From Phylloscopus collybita (taxonomy: Eukaryota; Chordata; Aves; Passeriformes; Phylloscopidae), in contig JAJNNQ010000011.1 of assembly GCA_027886175.1 (NCBI GenBank), positions 4,340,001 through 4,404,000 of the forward strand: a stretch of DNA of 64,000 nt. Reading direction: 5' to 3'. This document shows, piece after piece, positions 45,109-57,249 of this stretch (the stretch's first letter is position 1; every line of letters begins with the position of its first letter). The notes under the pieces were generated by a model. That model saw only the letters and a program-made list of their open reading frames with translations. It searched no databases and had not been told where the DNA came from. Position numbers and translations under genes: made by a program.

Positions 45109-46730
45109 AAAAAACATATTAGTGACATTTTAGGTATACTTTATAGAAAAATAAATAGTCAGTAGCCATGTTGCTCCTTAAATCCCTAATGTCTCTTAAA
45201 ATAAAATCCTTTCTGTGTTTCTGTTCCCTAAGCTTTTTTAAAATTTTAATATCTTTTTAGTCCCTCAATTTGTTTTCTTCTCCAAAAATAGCTCCAATGT
45301 TGCCCCTAACACATAACTTTTACACTAAAAATACACAAATTAAAATAGCTATTCTCCTAAGCTCAGTAATTATAATGTATAAAAGGCTTCTAGAAGTACT
45401 GGAGTTTGTGCCAAGGATATTTAGTTTATAATTTCTTTGTCCTACCCTGCATCCTAGTTCCAGTAACATTTTTAAAACTTATTAATAATTGCACCCAGTT
45501 TGTTAAAAAACAGAGTAACAAATAAAGCTTTCCAGTCTTTTCTTTCCTTCTTCTCTTTTAAATCAGTTACATTGCTTTTAAGAAATGGTCACTATCCCCT
45601 AAATATTAAGAAAACCACTCTCCGAATATTTAATCTAGTAAGCTTTCTCTATACAGTTTACAGCTTGTCTAAAATAAAGTCTGAGCTTTCCAAAAAGGCC
45701 CATAAAACCCATAAAACTGATAACCTAAAAGTAAACCGCCAAAATAAACCCCAGTGGAAAAAATCCCGATTAGTGTAAAAAACAAAAAATAAACCGAACC
45801 TTAAAATAATTTTCTGATCCCTGAACTTAAATATATTCCTGTAAACAAATTCAAAATCCAAATGAAATAAAAAATATCTTAAAAAACCCCACCATAACAA
45901 TTCTAAAAAAAAATAAATCATAATAACTTAAGCCCCGATATAAGCTTATCACACTTTGCTAAACTCAGTAAAACAGGAAATAAAAACAGGGGGCAGGGAG
46001 ATAAATCAGCAATGACCCCAGTCACTCAAACTGCAGCCAACACCCCAACTACTCAAACAGCAGCTAAACCAAACAATAAACCTAAATCAACAACTATACC
46101 AAATAAAAAACTTAAATCAGCAGTTAAACCCAATAATAAACCCAAAACAGCAGCTAAACCAGACAGGGAGCCTAAAACACCAACAGTCGCCCTGGCAAAA
46201 AAGCGCACACACAAAACTCATCAACCAGGAAACAATAATCCAAACAAAACCCCTCAATACCTCCCAACACCCAATCACAAACCAAACTGACCAACAGCAG
46301 ATTACAAACCCAACCAACCAGCAAAAAACCAAAAACTACTATTAAATCCTTTTCCCTAAAAAACCTTCAAAACCTAAAAAAAAATTCCACTCAACAACCT
46401 AATCAATCTGTAATTAGTTAATTAATCCATCTTTAAAATGCTGCAAACAGAGCTACAACTCTAAACAACACTGAAGCAAAGCATTTAAAATTGCTATCAC
46501 AAAGTCCAGTTATCAAGTAAGAAATAATAAAAAAACCCAAACCCTTGCAGTCTCTGGGAACGGGTCCTGGGAAGTGAGGAACAAAAATATCTGTGTACAA
46601 ACAATCTCTATATACAGCAAACCCAGTAAAAAAACATAAAACAAAAAGTTCAATGGTTAAACAAAAAAGGCAGTAACAAAAATTTTATAAATTACCTGAA
46701 CACTAAAAACCCAAACTTAATACCTGTCTT
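45109..46730 (+). mobile_element. AT-rich ERV interior, degenerate
   Basis: A very A-rich plus strand with no gag, pol or env motif that I can recognise. The 92-codon frame at 46012-46290 is Lys/Pro/Asn-rich and made of repeats (KPNNKPK, TQTAA). It probably reflects A-rich tandem units (AATAAACC, CAGCAGCTAAACC), not a gene. Confidence 0.4.
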
Positions 46731-47090
46731 GGGTTAGGAAACCAAAAATGTGTATTCTATTTCATTTGTTGAAAGCAGCTGGGGAGGTTTTTCTTTATCT
46801 CTTGTAACTCCAGGGGGGAGGGGGGCTGATGCTTTCTGATAACGGGCCAGCTGTTCAAACCAGGTGGGGCAGTGTTTCTTATCTCTTTCACCACCTGTCC
46901 ACCCTCCAGGGGATATCTTCTGCTGATGGGCCATGCAGGCTCAGCAGTGACAGGACACATTCCATCATCCCATTGGGAGATGCTCCACCCAGTGTGGGAG
47001 GAGCCAACCATTCCTACCTGGATTGATCCCAGCTGGTTCTGGGGTCCGCAGCTGGGACCCAGGAGGCTTCGAGCCACCCGAAAGGTATCT
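46731..47090 (+). mobile_element. 5' part of an ERVL-like LTR
   Basis: TGTCTTGGGTTAGG start and the first 60 bp match 19283. The rest (TCTGATAACGGGCC, CCATTGGGAGATGC) differs, and the LTR 3' half is not evident. 47091-47564 contains a minus-strand CAATAAAGTTACC signal at about 47287-47300 and other LTR-like sequence, but no gene. Confidence 0.45.
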
Positions 47091-47564
47091 CGTTAGAGAC
47101 ACCCTGGGTGGTCAAAGTAACTCCTCAGCTGGTAGAGAAGGCCTCAGCAGGGGGGCAGAGCAGTGATTCTCCGCTCTTGTGATTTCTCAGCTCAGTGATT
47201 GTCAGCTTCTGCCCTTGCGAGGTAGCTTCTCTCTTAGCCAGCCCGGGAAGGTGAGAGTGAGGGTCCGTTTGGCAATTCCGCATAAGGTAACTTTATTGCA
47301 AAGTTCCAGGCGAAGGGAGCCAGGGACGGGTACCCTAGGGGCTATGGAACTCAAGAGGTTTTTATGGGGAACTAAGGTGGGAGGGGAAGGGGTACAAAGC
47401 CAATAGTTTGCAACAGATCTACATAAAATCTCGTAGGGGATTGTGGTCCTCTTTTTTGGTCGCCGTAACCAAAAGACTGGTTCTTATCTTAAGGCTCTGG
47501 CAGAGGTAGTTGTGCAATTCTTCTTATCTCCTCCAAGGCAGAGCCACTGGAGCCTTGTCCACCC

Positions 47565-50520
47565 TCACAGCTGGTCATGGAGAAATAGATCAACTATGAA
47601 CGCCCCATTCTTCTCTTTCTGCTCTTTCACCACAATGATCAGCGGCACCAGGGTGGATGTGACCATGGCCTCTGTTACAAATGGATGCTGCAGAAAGGAA
47701 AAAAAAAAACCAGCAATGAACCATTACTTTTCAAAGCTAAGAGCCTCAAAAGCAGGGTAATATTTTTTAAATGAAAGAGGGATTGAGTCAGAGTAGGTCA
47801 AAGGAGAAACAGTGGGGCAACAGTGGCACAGCTTGCTGCAAGAGCTGACAAGTGCCCCGGGCCTGGAAATGTTTCAAGACTGAGCATCCTGATCTCTTTC
47901 AGGGTGTCTCTGCTCATGGCAGGGCACTTGGAGCAGATGACCTGGACAGGTCCCTGCCAGCCCAGCTCAGTCCAGGATTGCTGAGTGTTCTCCTTTGAAC
48001 AGCACCGAGAGCAGAGGTGAGGAGGAGGGGGGCTCATCTGATGCCTGGCACTTGAGTGGAGGAGGAGCTCATTCCTGGGACACTGTTCCACCTGCAGCCC
48101 CTGGGCATTTTACCTGCAGGAGCTCCTGGGCAGACCAGCGCTGCGCCTCGTCTGTCTGCAGGCAGCAGCTCAGGAAGTGACGCAGCAAAGATGAGAGGAG
48201 CTCGGGCTGCCGCAGCTCTGGGGTCCCTTTTGTGGCGATCAAGCATTTAGCCTGGAGAAAAAGGAAACACCAATCTCTCCCCTGCTTCTTTCACTGTGTC
48301 TGTAACTGCTCTCCCAGATCCCATTGTTCAAGCTCCACTCTGCAGTGGCAGTTTGTTTCTGCCGTGGCACAGAGGCAGAGATGCCTTTCCTGGACCAAGA
48401 AAAACCCCAAACCCCAGTGCAGCCACAGCTTCTCCAACATCCAGCAGATCTGGCCTTGGCAGCAGATTTCATTGACTGATGCTGTTAATGAAAACTACAT
48501 CAGCAAAAGCACCTTAGGAAAGAAAGATGGTCCCTGAGTGTTTCAGCAGCACTGCACAAGAAGCACAAGAGCCTCTGTGGCCTTCACACCCTCATGTCCA
48601 TGTTCCAGGCAAGTTTCCCTGTGAGAAGAATGGGGGTGCACTTCTCCTCTTCAAACAACTGTTTTAGAAACTTTGTTAGGTTTGGGTTTCTTTCCTTCAT
48701 TTCAGGAAAGATGACACCAGTTCTAAGGTGCTTGTTTCCTGTTAGTAGGGCCATCTCCACAGCCAAAAGAGCTGGAACGACTTCTAAGCCAAAGCAAAAT
48801 GTTGCCTGAGCGTGGAGATTGTTTGTGTTGGGTGAGGCTGGAGTTCCCCCAGTGATGCACCCAAACCTACAGCAGATGCTGATGTGCTGCAGGGACCTTT
48901 TCAGAAAGGGACTGTGGTGGAAGTAGTTCCAGCAGCTGGCAATGGGATTTTGTCCAAGGGCAGACAGAAGGTGGGACAGGTGAGAAAGACAGCGGGATCA
49001 GAGAGTATTGACACCTTACCAAGCAAGGACTTGCTCTCTCATAAGGAGCTTCTCCTTCCACCATTTCAGTGCCCACAATCCCAAAAGACCAGATGTCCAT
49101 TTTGGGGCCATAGGGTCGACCTTTCACCACTTCAGGAGCCATCCAAGCAGGAGTCCTGATCACCGAGTGCCATCTGCTCTGCTCAGAGGTGAGTTGAGCA
49201 GAGAAGCCAAAATCAGCTGGGGAGAAAGCAAAGGACTGTTTTGAGTTGAATACTGTGCAAAGAGGAAAGCAAGCAAAAGAATTGCCCAGGAGAAGTTGGA
49301 GAATGTGCTGTTGAATCTCCTGGACAGCTGTCCCTGCTGTTTGCTCAGGACTTTAGCCAAGGCAATATGGCATTGGCCACTTCAAAAATCCCCCCATTTT
49401 TGACACTGCCTCCAGCAGTGGCTTTTGCTCCCTGAAGCTTTGCACTTGTTGCTCCCTCCCTTGGGAAGGGACACACACAGAGCACAGCCACTCTGGACTG
49501 CTTGTTCCTTGTGCTAGGTCTGTGCACGCTGCAACCGTGTGGTCAGCTCACAGCAGAGGTCCCTGCAATGCCAGCAGCACCATTTTTGGGGGGCTGGCAG
49601 TCACTCCAAAGCAGCCCCACACCCCACATGTCCCTGGAATGCTGCACCTGACCAGGAGTATACTGACCCAGCTTGACAAAGCCATCGGTTCTGAGGAGGA
49701 TGTTGTGGCTCTTCACATCTCTGTGCATGACATGGTTGGAGTGGAGAAAATGCAGTCCTTGCAGGCACTGAGAGAGAAAACAGAAAGAGGAGGGCAAAAA
49801 TCCCTGCTGTGATTTCATCACACCAGAAAGGAAACAGCTCTCCAAGATTCCCTCTCCAGGGGAATGGGCAGTAATGGCAGGACACAGTGCCCTGGAGAGC
49901 AGGAGCTTGCTGCTCCTACACCAGCAGAGCAGCACCTTTCTAAAGAAAGGCAGGGCAGCTTTGCAAAGAGCAACAGCAACTGCCCTTGTAGACTCTGCTG
50001 TGCAAAGCAGCCAGAATGACTGCTGCTGCAGTGGATGTGCTCAGAAGTCAAGAGCACTTTGGCTGCACTGCTGACCTTTGCAGCTGAGCACTGAGAGAAG
50101 TGAGTCTCTCTTTTGTCTTTGCTGATTGTTCCAAATGCTGCCACCACCACCTTTGCTTTCACAGGCAAGGAATGCAGTGCAGACAGGCAAAGGTTTAGGG
50201 AGGCAAGGTGGAGAAGAGCAAACACAAGAGACAAGGTGAGAATGCAACAGCAGCAGCAAAGAGGACAAGAACAGAGTGCACTGAGTGCAGGGGCACTGGC
50301 AGGCAGTTCACTTGAGATGCTCCTGCTTGCCCAGAGCATGGCAGCAACACAGAAACAGAGCCTGGCACATGGAATTGCTCCTGTTCTGAGCCCTTTTCCC
50401 AGACAAGCCTGCCCAAGCCCACGGAAGCACAGGAGGGATCCCTCACCTCCCGGCTGACACTTGCAATCTCAGGTTCACACAGCTCAGCCTTTGTGACAAG
50501 GATAGAAATAAAAGGAATAG
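47565..50520 (-). pseudogene. PAK-like Ser/Thr kinase gene, 5'-truncated (C-terminal kinase lobe only)
   Basis: Minus-strand exons: about 50520-50447 (ends AELCEPEIASVSRE), 49767-49668 ([11 protein letters not shown]..., HRDVKSHN catalytic loop), 49216-49020 ([39 protein letters not shown]), 48251-48114 (LIATKGTPEL, SAQELLQ) and 47687-47565 (HPFVTEAMV, stop at 47567-47565). All junctions have GT-AG sites and keep phase, so this is a genuine intron-bearing gene copy, not a retrocopy. HRD, DFG and APE are present. The Gly of the usual GTP.WMAPE loop is Arg. The N-terminal lobe, with ATP-binding loop and catalytic lysine, and the p21-binding domain are absent. The upstream exon is followed at about 50950 by an LTR. 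PAK family by motif order; PAK3-like copies are amplified in songbirds. Alone it should have no kinase activity. Confidence 0.85.
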
Positions 50521-50949
50521 ACATTCCCTCTGGGCTGTGCCTTGTTTGCAGTCTGTGCAGTCTCAAGGAGAATGGCACAGCTGTGACAAAGGAGATGTCT
50601 TAGATGGTCAGCAAGGGAGAGGTGCAGTTGAGTGACAGGCCAGATGAAAAACGTGTCAGGCGTGGTCTTTCTGGAAATAAGCACCTGGTGTTCCTGGCAT
50701 GGACAGCCATGGAAAAGAGGGGCAGCAAGCCAAGGGAAATCCTCTCGAGGATGGTTGATCAGCATTGAAGAAACTTTAAAAAATCAATCCTGAGACAACA
50801 TGGGGGCAGTGAACTTACAGGATATTGACTCACTACGGTAGGGTTGATCCAGGTTTTTGAACCATTTTCCAACCATGTGTTTGAAAGCCAGGAAAGACTC
50901 ATGCAGACAAAATGCACTCTCTTCCCATCCATTGGAGATGAGTAGAGAA
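50521..50949. other. Unassigned sequence between the kinase fragment and LTR
   Basis: A minus-strand frame (SNGWEESAFCLHESF...) is open over about 50 codons but matches no kinase exon that I recognise. Confidence 0.3.
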
Positions 50950-51103
50950 ATAAGAATTTGTTTTTTAGTGCTTATGGGCGTCTTGTTTTTTAAATACATA
51001 GTTTTTCCCACTTTTTTTCTGAGGAAGTTCTTTTTTTCCCTGACTGGCTGTGGGGAGGAGCCCCTTTGGAGGCTTCCTCCCAAATTTGCCCCAAACCAGG
51101 ACA
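50950..51103 (+). mobile_element. 5'-truncated LTR between kinase and MHC fragments
   Basis: Matches the R-U5 part of the LTR at 44644-45077 (CTTATGGGCGTCTTG, GGAAGTTCTTT, CTCCCAAATTTGCCC, ACCAGGACA). It ends exactly where MHC exon 2 sequence begins. Confidence 0.7.
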
Positions 51104-51489
51104 GTCCTGCACACCCAGGGCTGTTCCAGGAGATGGTTCGGCCCGGCTGTCACTTCATTCAGGGCACCGAGCGGGTGAGGTTGGTGGAGAGGAACATCTC
51201 CAGCCGGGAGCAGCTCCTGCCCTTGGGCAGCGATGTGGGGCTGTACGGGGGGGACACCTCCTCTGGGGAGAAGTTGCCGGCTCCTGGAGCAGCGAGCCGG
51301 GCTGGAGGGAGCACAGCCGGGCTGCGGTGGACAGGCACTGCCGGCACAACTCCGAGGTGTCCGCCCCGTTCCTGGTGGAGCGCAGAGGTGAGCGTGGGGC
51401 AGAGCGCGTCCCCTCGGGCCCTGCCCTGGCAATGACCCTGGAGCCCCTCACACCCTCCCTGGGAATCACCCCAGAGCCCTCAGCCCTCC

Positions 51490-52030
51490 CTGGGCCCATC
51501 CTCGGGACCTCCCAGTCCATCCCAGTCCATCCCAGTCTCTCCCAGTCCATCCCAGTCCATCCCAGTCTCTCCCAGCGCACCCCCGCCTGTCCATCCCGGC
51601 CGTGCGTGGAGCTGACGCCTCTCAGCCAATCAGAGCGCGAGTTGCTGATGACTCATCAGTTGCCAGGCAGATCCGCAACGCCGAGCGCCCCGCGCGGGAC
51701 TCGGCCTCCCAGCGCCGCGCGGTTCATTCCCAGTTCATCCCAGTCCATTCCCAGTTCATCCCAGTCCATTCCCAGTTCATCCCAGTCCATTCCCAGCCCC
51801 TCCCAGTCCATTCCCAGTCCCTCCCAGCTGATCCCAGCCCCTCCCAGTTCATCCCAGTCCATTCCCAGTCCCTCCCAAGCCCACACGGCCCCTCCCCTCT
51901 CTCTCCCAGTTCCCCCCAGCTGATCCCAGTCTGTCCCCTCTCTCTCCCAGTTCCCCCAGCTGATCCCAGTCTGTCCCCTCTCTCTCTCAGTTCCCCCCAG
52001 TTGATCCCAGTCTGTCCCCTCTCTCTCCCA
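51490..52030 (+). repeat. TCCCAGTCCA minisatellite in MHC intron 2
   Basis: 10-bp units (TCCCAGTCCA, TTCCCAGTTCA, CCTCTCTCTCCCAGTTCCCC) fill most of the intron, apart from a non-repetitive part at 51590-51720. Confidence 0.8.
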
Positions 52031-52329
52031 GTTCCCCCCAGCGTTTCCATCTCGCTGCTGCCCTCGAGCTCCCAGCCCGGCCCCGGCCGCCTGCTCTGCT
52101 CCGGGATGGATTTCTCCCCTGCCCAGAGCCGGCTGAGGTGGTTCCAGGGCCAGCAGGAGCTCTCGGGGCACGTGGTGGCCACCGCCGTGGTGCCCAACGG
52201 GGACTGGAGCCACCAGCTGCTGGTGCTGCTGGAAACGCCCCCCCGGCCCCGCGGGGTCACCTCCAGCTGCCAGGTGGAGCACGTCAGCCTGGAGCAGCCC
52301 CTGAGCCGGCACTGGGGCACGGGGGAGCC

Positions 52330-52860
52330 GCTGGCCGGGCCGGCAGAGGCACTGGGATGTGCTGGGAGCAACTGGGAGGGAGCTGGGGAGAGCCCGGTTG
52401 GAACTGGGAGAGGGGCTGGGGGCTGTGGAAGGGCGGAGCAGGAGTTTGGAGGGGGCTGGGGAGGGTGGGATGTGGTTCCGGGGGTGCTGGGGGGCGCTGG
52501 GAGGGAGTTTGGGGGTGCTGGGTGTGACTGGGAGGGATGGGAGTGAGCCTGAAGGGGCTGGGAGGAGCTGGGGGATGGGAAAGCGGGGCTGGGATGAGGT
52601 TGGTTGTGCTGGGAAGAGACTGGGAGGGGTCTGGGTGAGCCCTGGAGGGGCTGGGAAGGGACTGGGAGAGGCTTTGGGGGTCCTGGGGGGCAACTGGGAG
52701 GGGGCTGTGGGACCCTGAGAGGGACAGGAGGGGCTTTGGGGGGTCCTGGGGAGGCCGGGAAGGGATTGGGAGGAGGTTTCAGGGGGTCCTGGGTGGGCTG
52801 GAGGAGACTGGGAGGGAGCTTGGAGGGGCCTGGGGTGTCTGTGCGAGGTTTTGGGGGGTC
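52330..52860 (+). repeat. G-rich minisatellite in MHC intron 3
   Basis: Degenerate GGGAGGGGCTGGGA units across the intron. The long ORFs over this stretch on both strands are repeat translations. Confidence 0.75.
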
Positions 52861-53099
52861 CTGACCACTGCGGACCCCCCAGAGATGCCGCCGGACGCTG
52901 CCCGCAGCAAGATGCTGACGGGGATCGGGGGCTTCGTGTTGGGCTTCGTCTTCCCGGCGCTGGGGCTCGGCTTCTGCCTGCGCAGGAAGGTGAGGGGGGG
53001 TCCCGGGGGTGGTGTCCCCCCTCCCCCGGAGCGTGTGTGCTCCCCCCGGGGCCCCCCAGCCCGGGGTCACCCCCTTTTCTCTGCCCACAGAGCTCCTGA

Positions 53100-53760
53100 G
53101 CCAGCAGCAGCCGCAGCCCCTCCCCGTGGCCTCGGGCCCGGCCGGGACCCCCCGCTCTGTCCCCGCGCTGATTTTGGGGGGGTCGTGTGTCCCCCCAGCC
53201 CCGCTGGCACTCTGGCCCTGCCCGGCTGCTCCCAGTGTTCCCAGGAAAGCTTCCCAGTTCAGCCCAGTCCCGTTCATGGGGGGCACTGGGGAAGGACTTG
53301 GGGGGACCCTGCGGAGTGACCGTGCCTGGGGGGGCGGGGGCAGAACGGGCCCTGGGATGGATCGGGAATGGGGACCCCCGTGTGTCCCCCCCGTGTCACC
53401 CCGCTCTGGGGACTCCTTGGGGGGCACCTGAACCCCAACACGGCCCCCAGTGAACCCCAAAATGGCACCAGGACCCCTCTGAGCTGCCAGGGGAATTTGA
53501 GGAGGGGGCTCATGGGGGGTGCCCAGGCCGGGCCCAGAGCCCAGCGCTGCCCCAGCCCGACCTGCCCCGGCTCCATCCCGGGGATTAGAAAGGAGGAGGA
53601 GTGGGACCCCTCCCAAGGCAATTTGGGGCTCCCAGCCCCCTCTCATCCCCCACTTTTCCACCCCTTCCCCACAACCCCCAACCAGCCACTGCCACCTCCC
53701 CTTGGCTTGGGTTGGAAAGACAGGGATCTGCCAGGGAAAGCTGCAGTTTCCCTTGGAATG
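53100..53760. other. MHC 3' UTR and flank
   Basis: GC-rich, beginning CCAGCAGCAGCCGCAGCC as in many class II beta 3' UTRs. No AATAAA is seen in this part, and no other gene. Confidence 0.4.
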
Positions 53761-54825
53761 GGGAATGCAAACCCCTCACCCCCTCGGAATGATCATTTTG
53801 CAATTCAGGGCTTTCAGGCAAAGATTTGGGAATGGGAAGAACAGTTCTGGACTAGGAATATTCACAATACAAATGTAGTAGAAAACCAAACCAACCAACC
53901 AAGCAAACAAACAACAATCCTGGAAAACCGTGACACAGTCAGAGGTACAACCTGACACGCTGTTGGTCAGGGTGTGGGAAGCAGTCCAAAAGTAAGTGAG
54001 AGCTGAACCCCTCAGCCCCTCCAAACGATTCCAATTTTGCAGCCCAGGGCTCTGGAGCCGTGCCTTGCTGTCTCTGCCCTCGCCTGCCCCGGGCAGCCCT
54101 GGCAGCGGCTGCAGGCGAGCGGTGCAGCTCAGCAGGCTGAGCAACTGAGCCCAGCCGGGGGGTTCCTTACAGCCCAGCTCCAGGGCTGGCAGCTGGGATG
54201 GAGCTGAGGAGAATCAAGGAGGACTCTGCTGAGGAGTGGCCACTGAAGGTTCTTGAGGGCTCAGGGGAGCAGCCTCAGCCCAGGGAGTCTGCCTCAGCAG
54301 AGCACAGAGTGCCCTGGGCCAGCTGCTTTGAACAGGGGCAGGAGCGCAGGGAAGGATCAGGGAAGGAGCAACCAGGGAGGGCCAGGGAGTGGCCCTGGGG
54401 ATGAGAGACTCCTCCAGGAGCCAATCCCTGGGGGAAGGAGGGACCTCCTCGCATCCTGGCCTACCACACCACGCCTCCCCTGGAACTTTCTTGAGCCAGG
54501 GAGAGGCCTCGGTGAGATGGACAGGTCCTTGGGGGTGGGGAGCAGGAGACTGACATCAAACTGGGACTGGGGAAACAACTGTGGGGTGAAACCAATGGGG
54601 GTTCAACGGGGGTACATGGAACCCACCAAATGAACAGTCTGAACACAGATTGAACAGAGAAAATCAAACACACCACTACAGGGCTTTCAGGCAGAGATTT
54701 GGGAATAGGAATAACAGCTCTGGACTAGAAACATTCACAATACAAATATATACAATACTAAAATGTCATTATTAGAAGGTTTTTTTCTCTTTTTGAGCCC
54801 CACATTGGATGCCAATAACAATATA
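53761..54825 (-). mobile_element. ERV interior, minus strand, downstream of the ZNF H LTR
   Basis: On the minus strand, sequence continues from the LTR and primer site (54795-54814) for about 1 kb. The segment GGGCTTTCAGGCA.AGATTTGGGAAT occurs twice (53805-53876 and 54680-54751), so leader sequence is duplicated in direct orientation. No gag, pol or env motif can be supported. Confidence 0.45.
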
Positions 54826-55249
54826 TGTCTTGGTTTAGGGCAAATTTGGGAGGAAACCTCCAAAGGGGGTTCCTCTGGAAAGCAATCTTAAACAACTCCT
54901 TCTCTCAGCCGGTTGAAAAAAGAAAGAACTTCTTCAGGAAAAGTAGAAAAAACTATTTATTTAACAAACAAGATGCCCACACGCCCGAAGAATGAATAAT
55001 ATAAAATAATAAAACTTTTTGCTGCTCTGAAAAAAATAACAAACTAAAAAAATTTTTGCTGTAAATACATCTCACCTCACTCAGTCTCTCACCAGTCCCC
55101 CTCCCTCTAAAACTCCAGGCCCCAGCAGGCTGCAAGTGCAAGCCCTCACTGCTCTTCTAAATTTTTCCATCTAGAAGAAATTGAAACTATCTAAAAAAAA
55201 AAATCCAAAAAAATTTTAATTCAGCTAGCTAAAACTAACTAAAACCACA
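54826..55249 (-). mobile_element. LTR, class II-like, in the ZNF H 3' flank
   Basis: Mirror of 44644-45077: minus-strand TGTGGTTTTAG at 55249 to ACCAAGACA at 54826, 424 bp. It lies at the same point of the type-2 3' flank (after GGGGAGAGCAGATT) as the ZNF G copy. Confidence 0.7.
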
Positions 55250-55419
55250 AATCTGCTCTCCGCAAGGAATTCCCAGTGTCTCTCTGTGTCCTGATGGATG
55301 TTCCTGCCCCTGCGTTCATCCAGGTGCCCACGGGGAGACAGGAAGATGTGGAGCCCCCCCAGCCAGGTGTCTTCCCAACAGGGATCACCAGGGCTCTGCC
55401 CAACAGGGGTCACTGGGGA

Positions 55420-56424
<1,005 letters not shown>

Positions 56425-56671
56425 TCAGGAAATCATTGGGTACCTTTTGTCTGTAAGAACCTCCAAAACACCAAGATTCAGCCCTAAAGTCCTCCAAACA
56501 TCAAGACACAGATCAAAAACTCCCCAAACGTCCAGACTCATACAAAACGTCTTCTAAAACATAAAGACTCAGCCCCTTGCAAAAACCCAAAGCACCAACA
56601 TTTAGCCCAATAAAGCTCAGAAACACCAAGATTCACTCCCAGGAAAATCCTGGATCCCCCTCCCCGGTCAC

Positions 56672-56960
56672 CTGCTGCATGTGGGGGGGCAACGCTCCCG
56701 GGGCTGGGGGAAGCTGCAGATCCAGGGAGGGGTGGAACCTTGTGCTGCCTCCTCTTCCTGCTCCTCCTCCTCCTCCTGTCTCCCTACTCTTCCTCACACT
56801 CCTCTTCCTCCTACTGTTCCTCCTTCTCCTGCACAATCCCACCTTCTCCTCCCACGTGCATCCTTTGACCATTTTGTTCTTCATCCCTGCTTCTCCTTCC
56901 CTTCTCCTCCTGCCCCCAGGATTGACTGGGGACCCGAGAGTGTCCAGGAGACAGACGAGT
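56672..56960 (-). promoter_or_regulatory. Non-coding exon 1 and head region of ZNF H
   Basis: Minus-strand donor CAGCAG|GTGACC after 56672; the +5 G of the C and D donors (GTGAGC) is C here. The intron 56360-56671 contains CACCAAGATTCAG repeats. Confidence 0.5.
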
Positions 56961-57249
56961 GACAGATCAGGGGGGTCTGGGAAGAGTCAGCAGGGACAGA
57001 GCACTGAAAATCTCATCAGGGAGGACACTGGGATCTTCAGGGAGGAAACATGGCAGGGCACCCATGCAGGGTGGAAAAGGGAAAGCCAGGAAGGGTTCCC
57101 AGCAAAAGGGATGATGATCCCAAAATATCTCTGAAGGGTCCCTTGGGAAAATGTTGAGGCAGTTTGCACATTCTCCCAGAGGTAATTAAGGACATGGACA
57201 CCCAGGGGGGAAATTAGGGAAGTCAGGAAGGGATTTGGACAACAGGGGA

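Larger units (their letters stand above)
51104..53099 (+). pseudogene. MHC class II beta chain gene, exon 1 missing
   Basis: Exon 2 (beta-1 domain) about 51104-51387, exon 3 (beta-2, Ig-like) 52032-about 52314, exon 4 (connecting peptide and membrane span, MLTGIGGFVLGFVF) 52883-52989, exon 5 53091-53099 (Ser-Ser-stop). Recognisable: GCHFIQGTERVR, HCRHNSEV, LLCSGMDFSP, VRWFQGQQ-like RWFQGQQEL, SCQVEHVSLEQP. Damage: no signal-peptide exon and no acceptor before exon 2, because an LTR ends at 51103; exon 2 changes frame near 51270-51290; the usual Asn-Gly-Thr glycosylation site reads Gln-Gly-Thr; the donor after exon 3 reads GC where GT is expected. The acceptors of exons 3-5 and the donors after exons 2 and 4 are intact. 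It would have presented peptide on antigen-presenting cells; this copy cannot make a surface beta chain. Confidence 0.9.

Noticed and set aside
48034..48246. 70-codon minus-strand ORF with an RHKRDPRAAA start
   Set aside because: It is an out-of-frame reading of the PAK-like exon at 48114-48251.
51602..52546. 314-codon plus-strand ORF through MHC intron 2 and exon 3
   Set aside because: It contains the true exon 3 (52032-52314), but the rest is intron minisatellite; the splice acceptor at 52030-52031 is standard.
51724..53661. 645-codon minus-strand ORF opposite the MHC gene
   Set aside because: It is antisense to MHC exons and two minisatellite introns, and is Pro/Gly/Trp repeat translation only.
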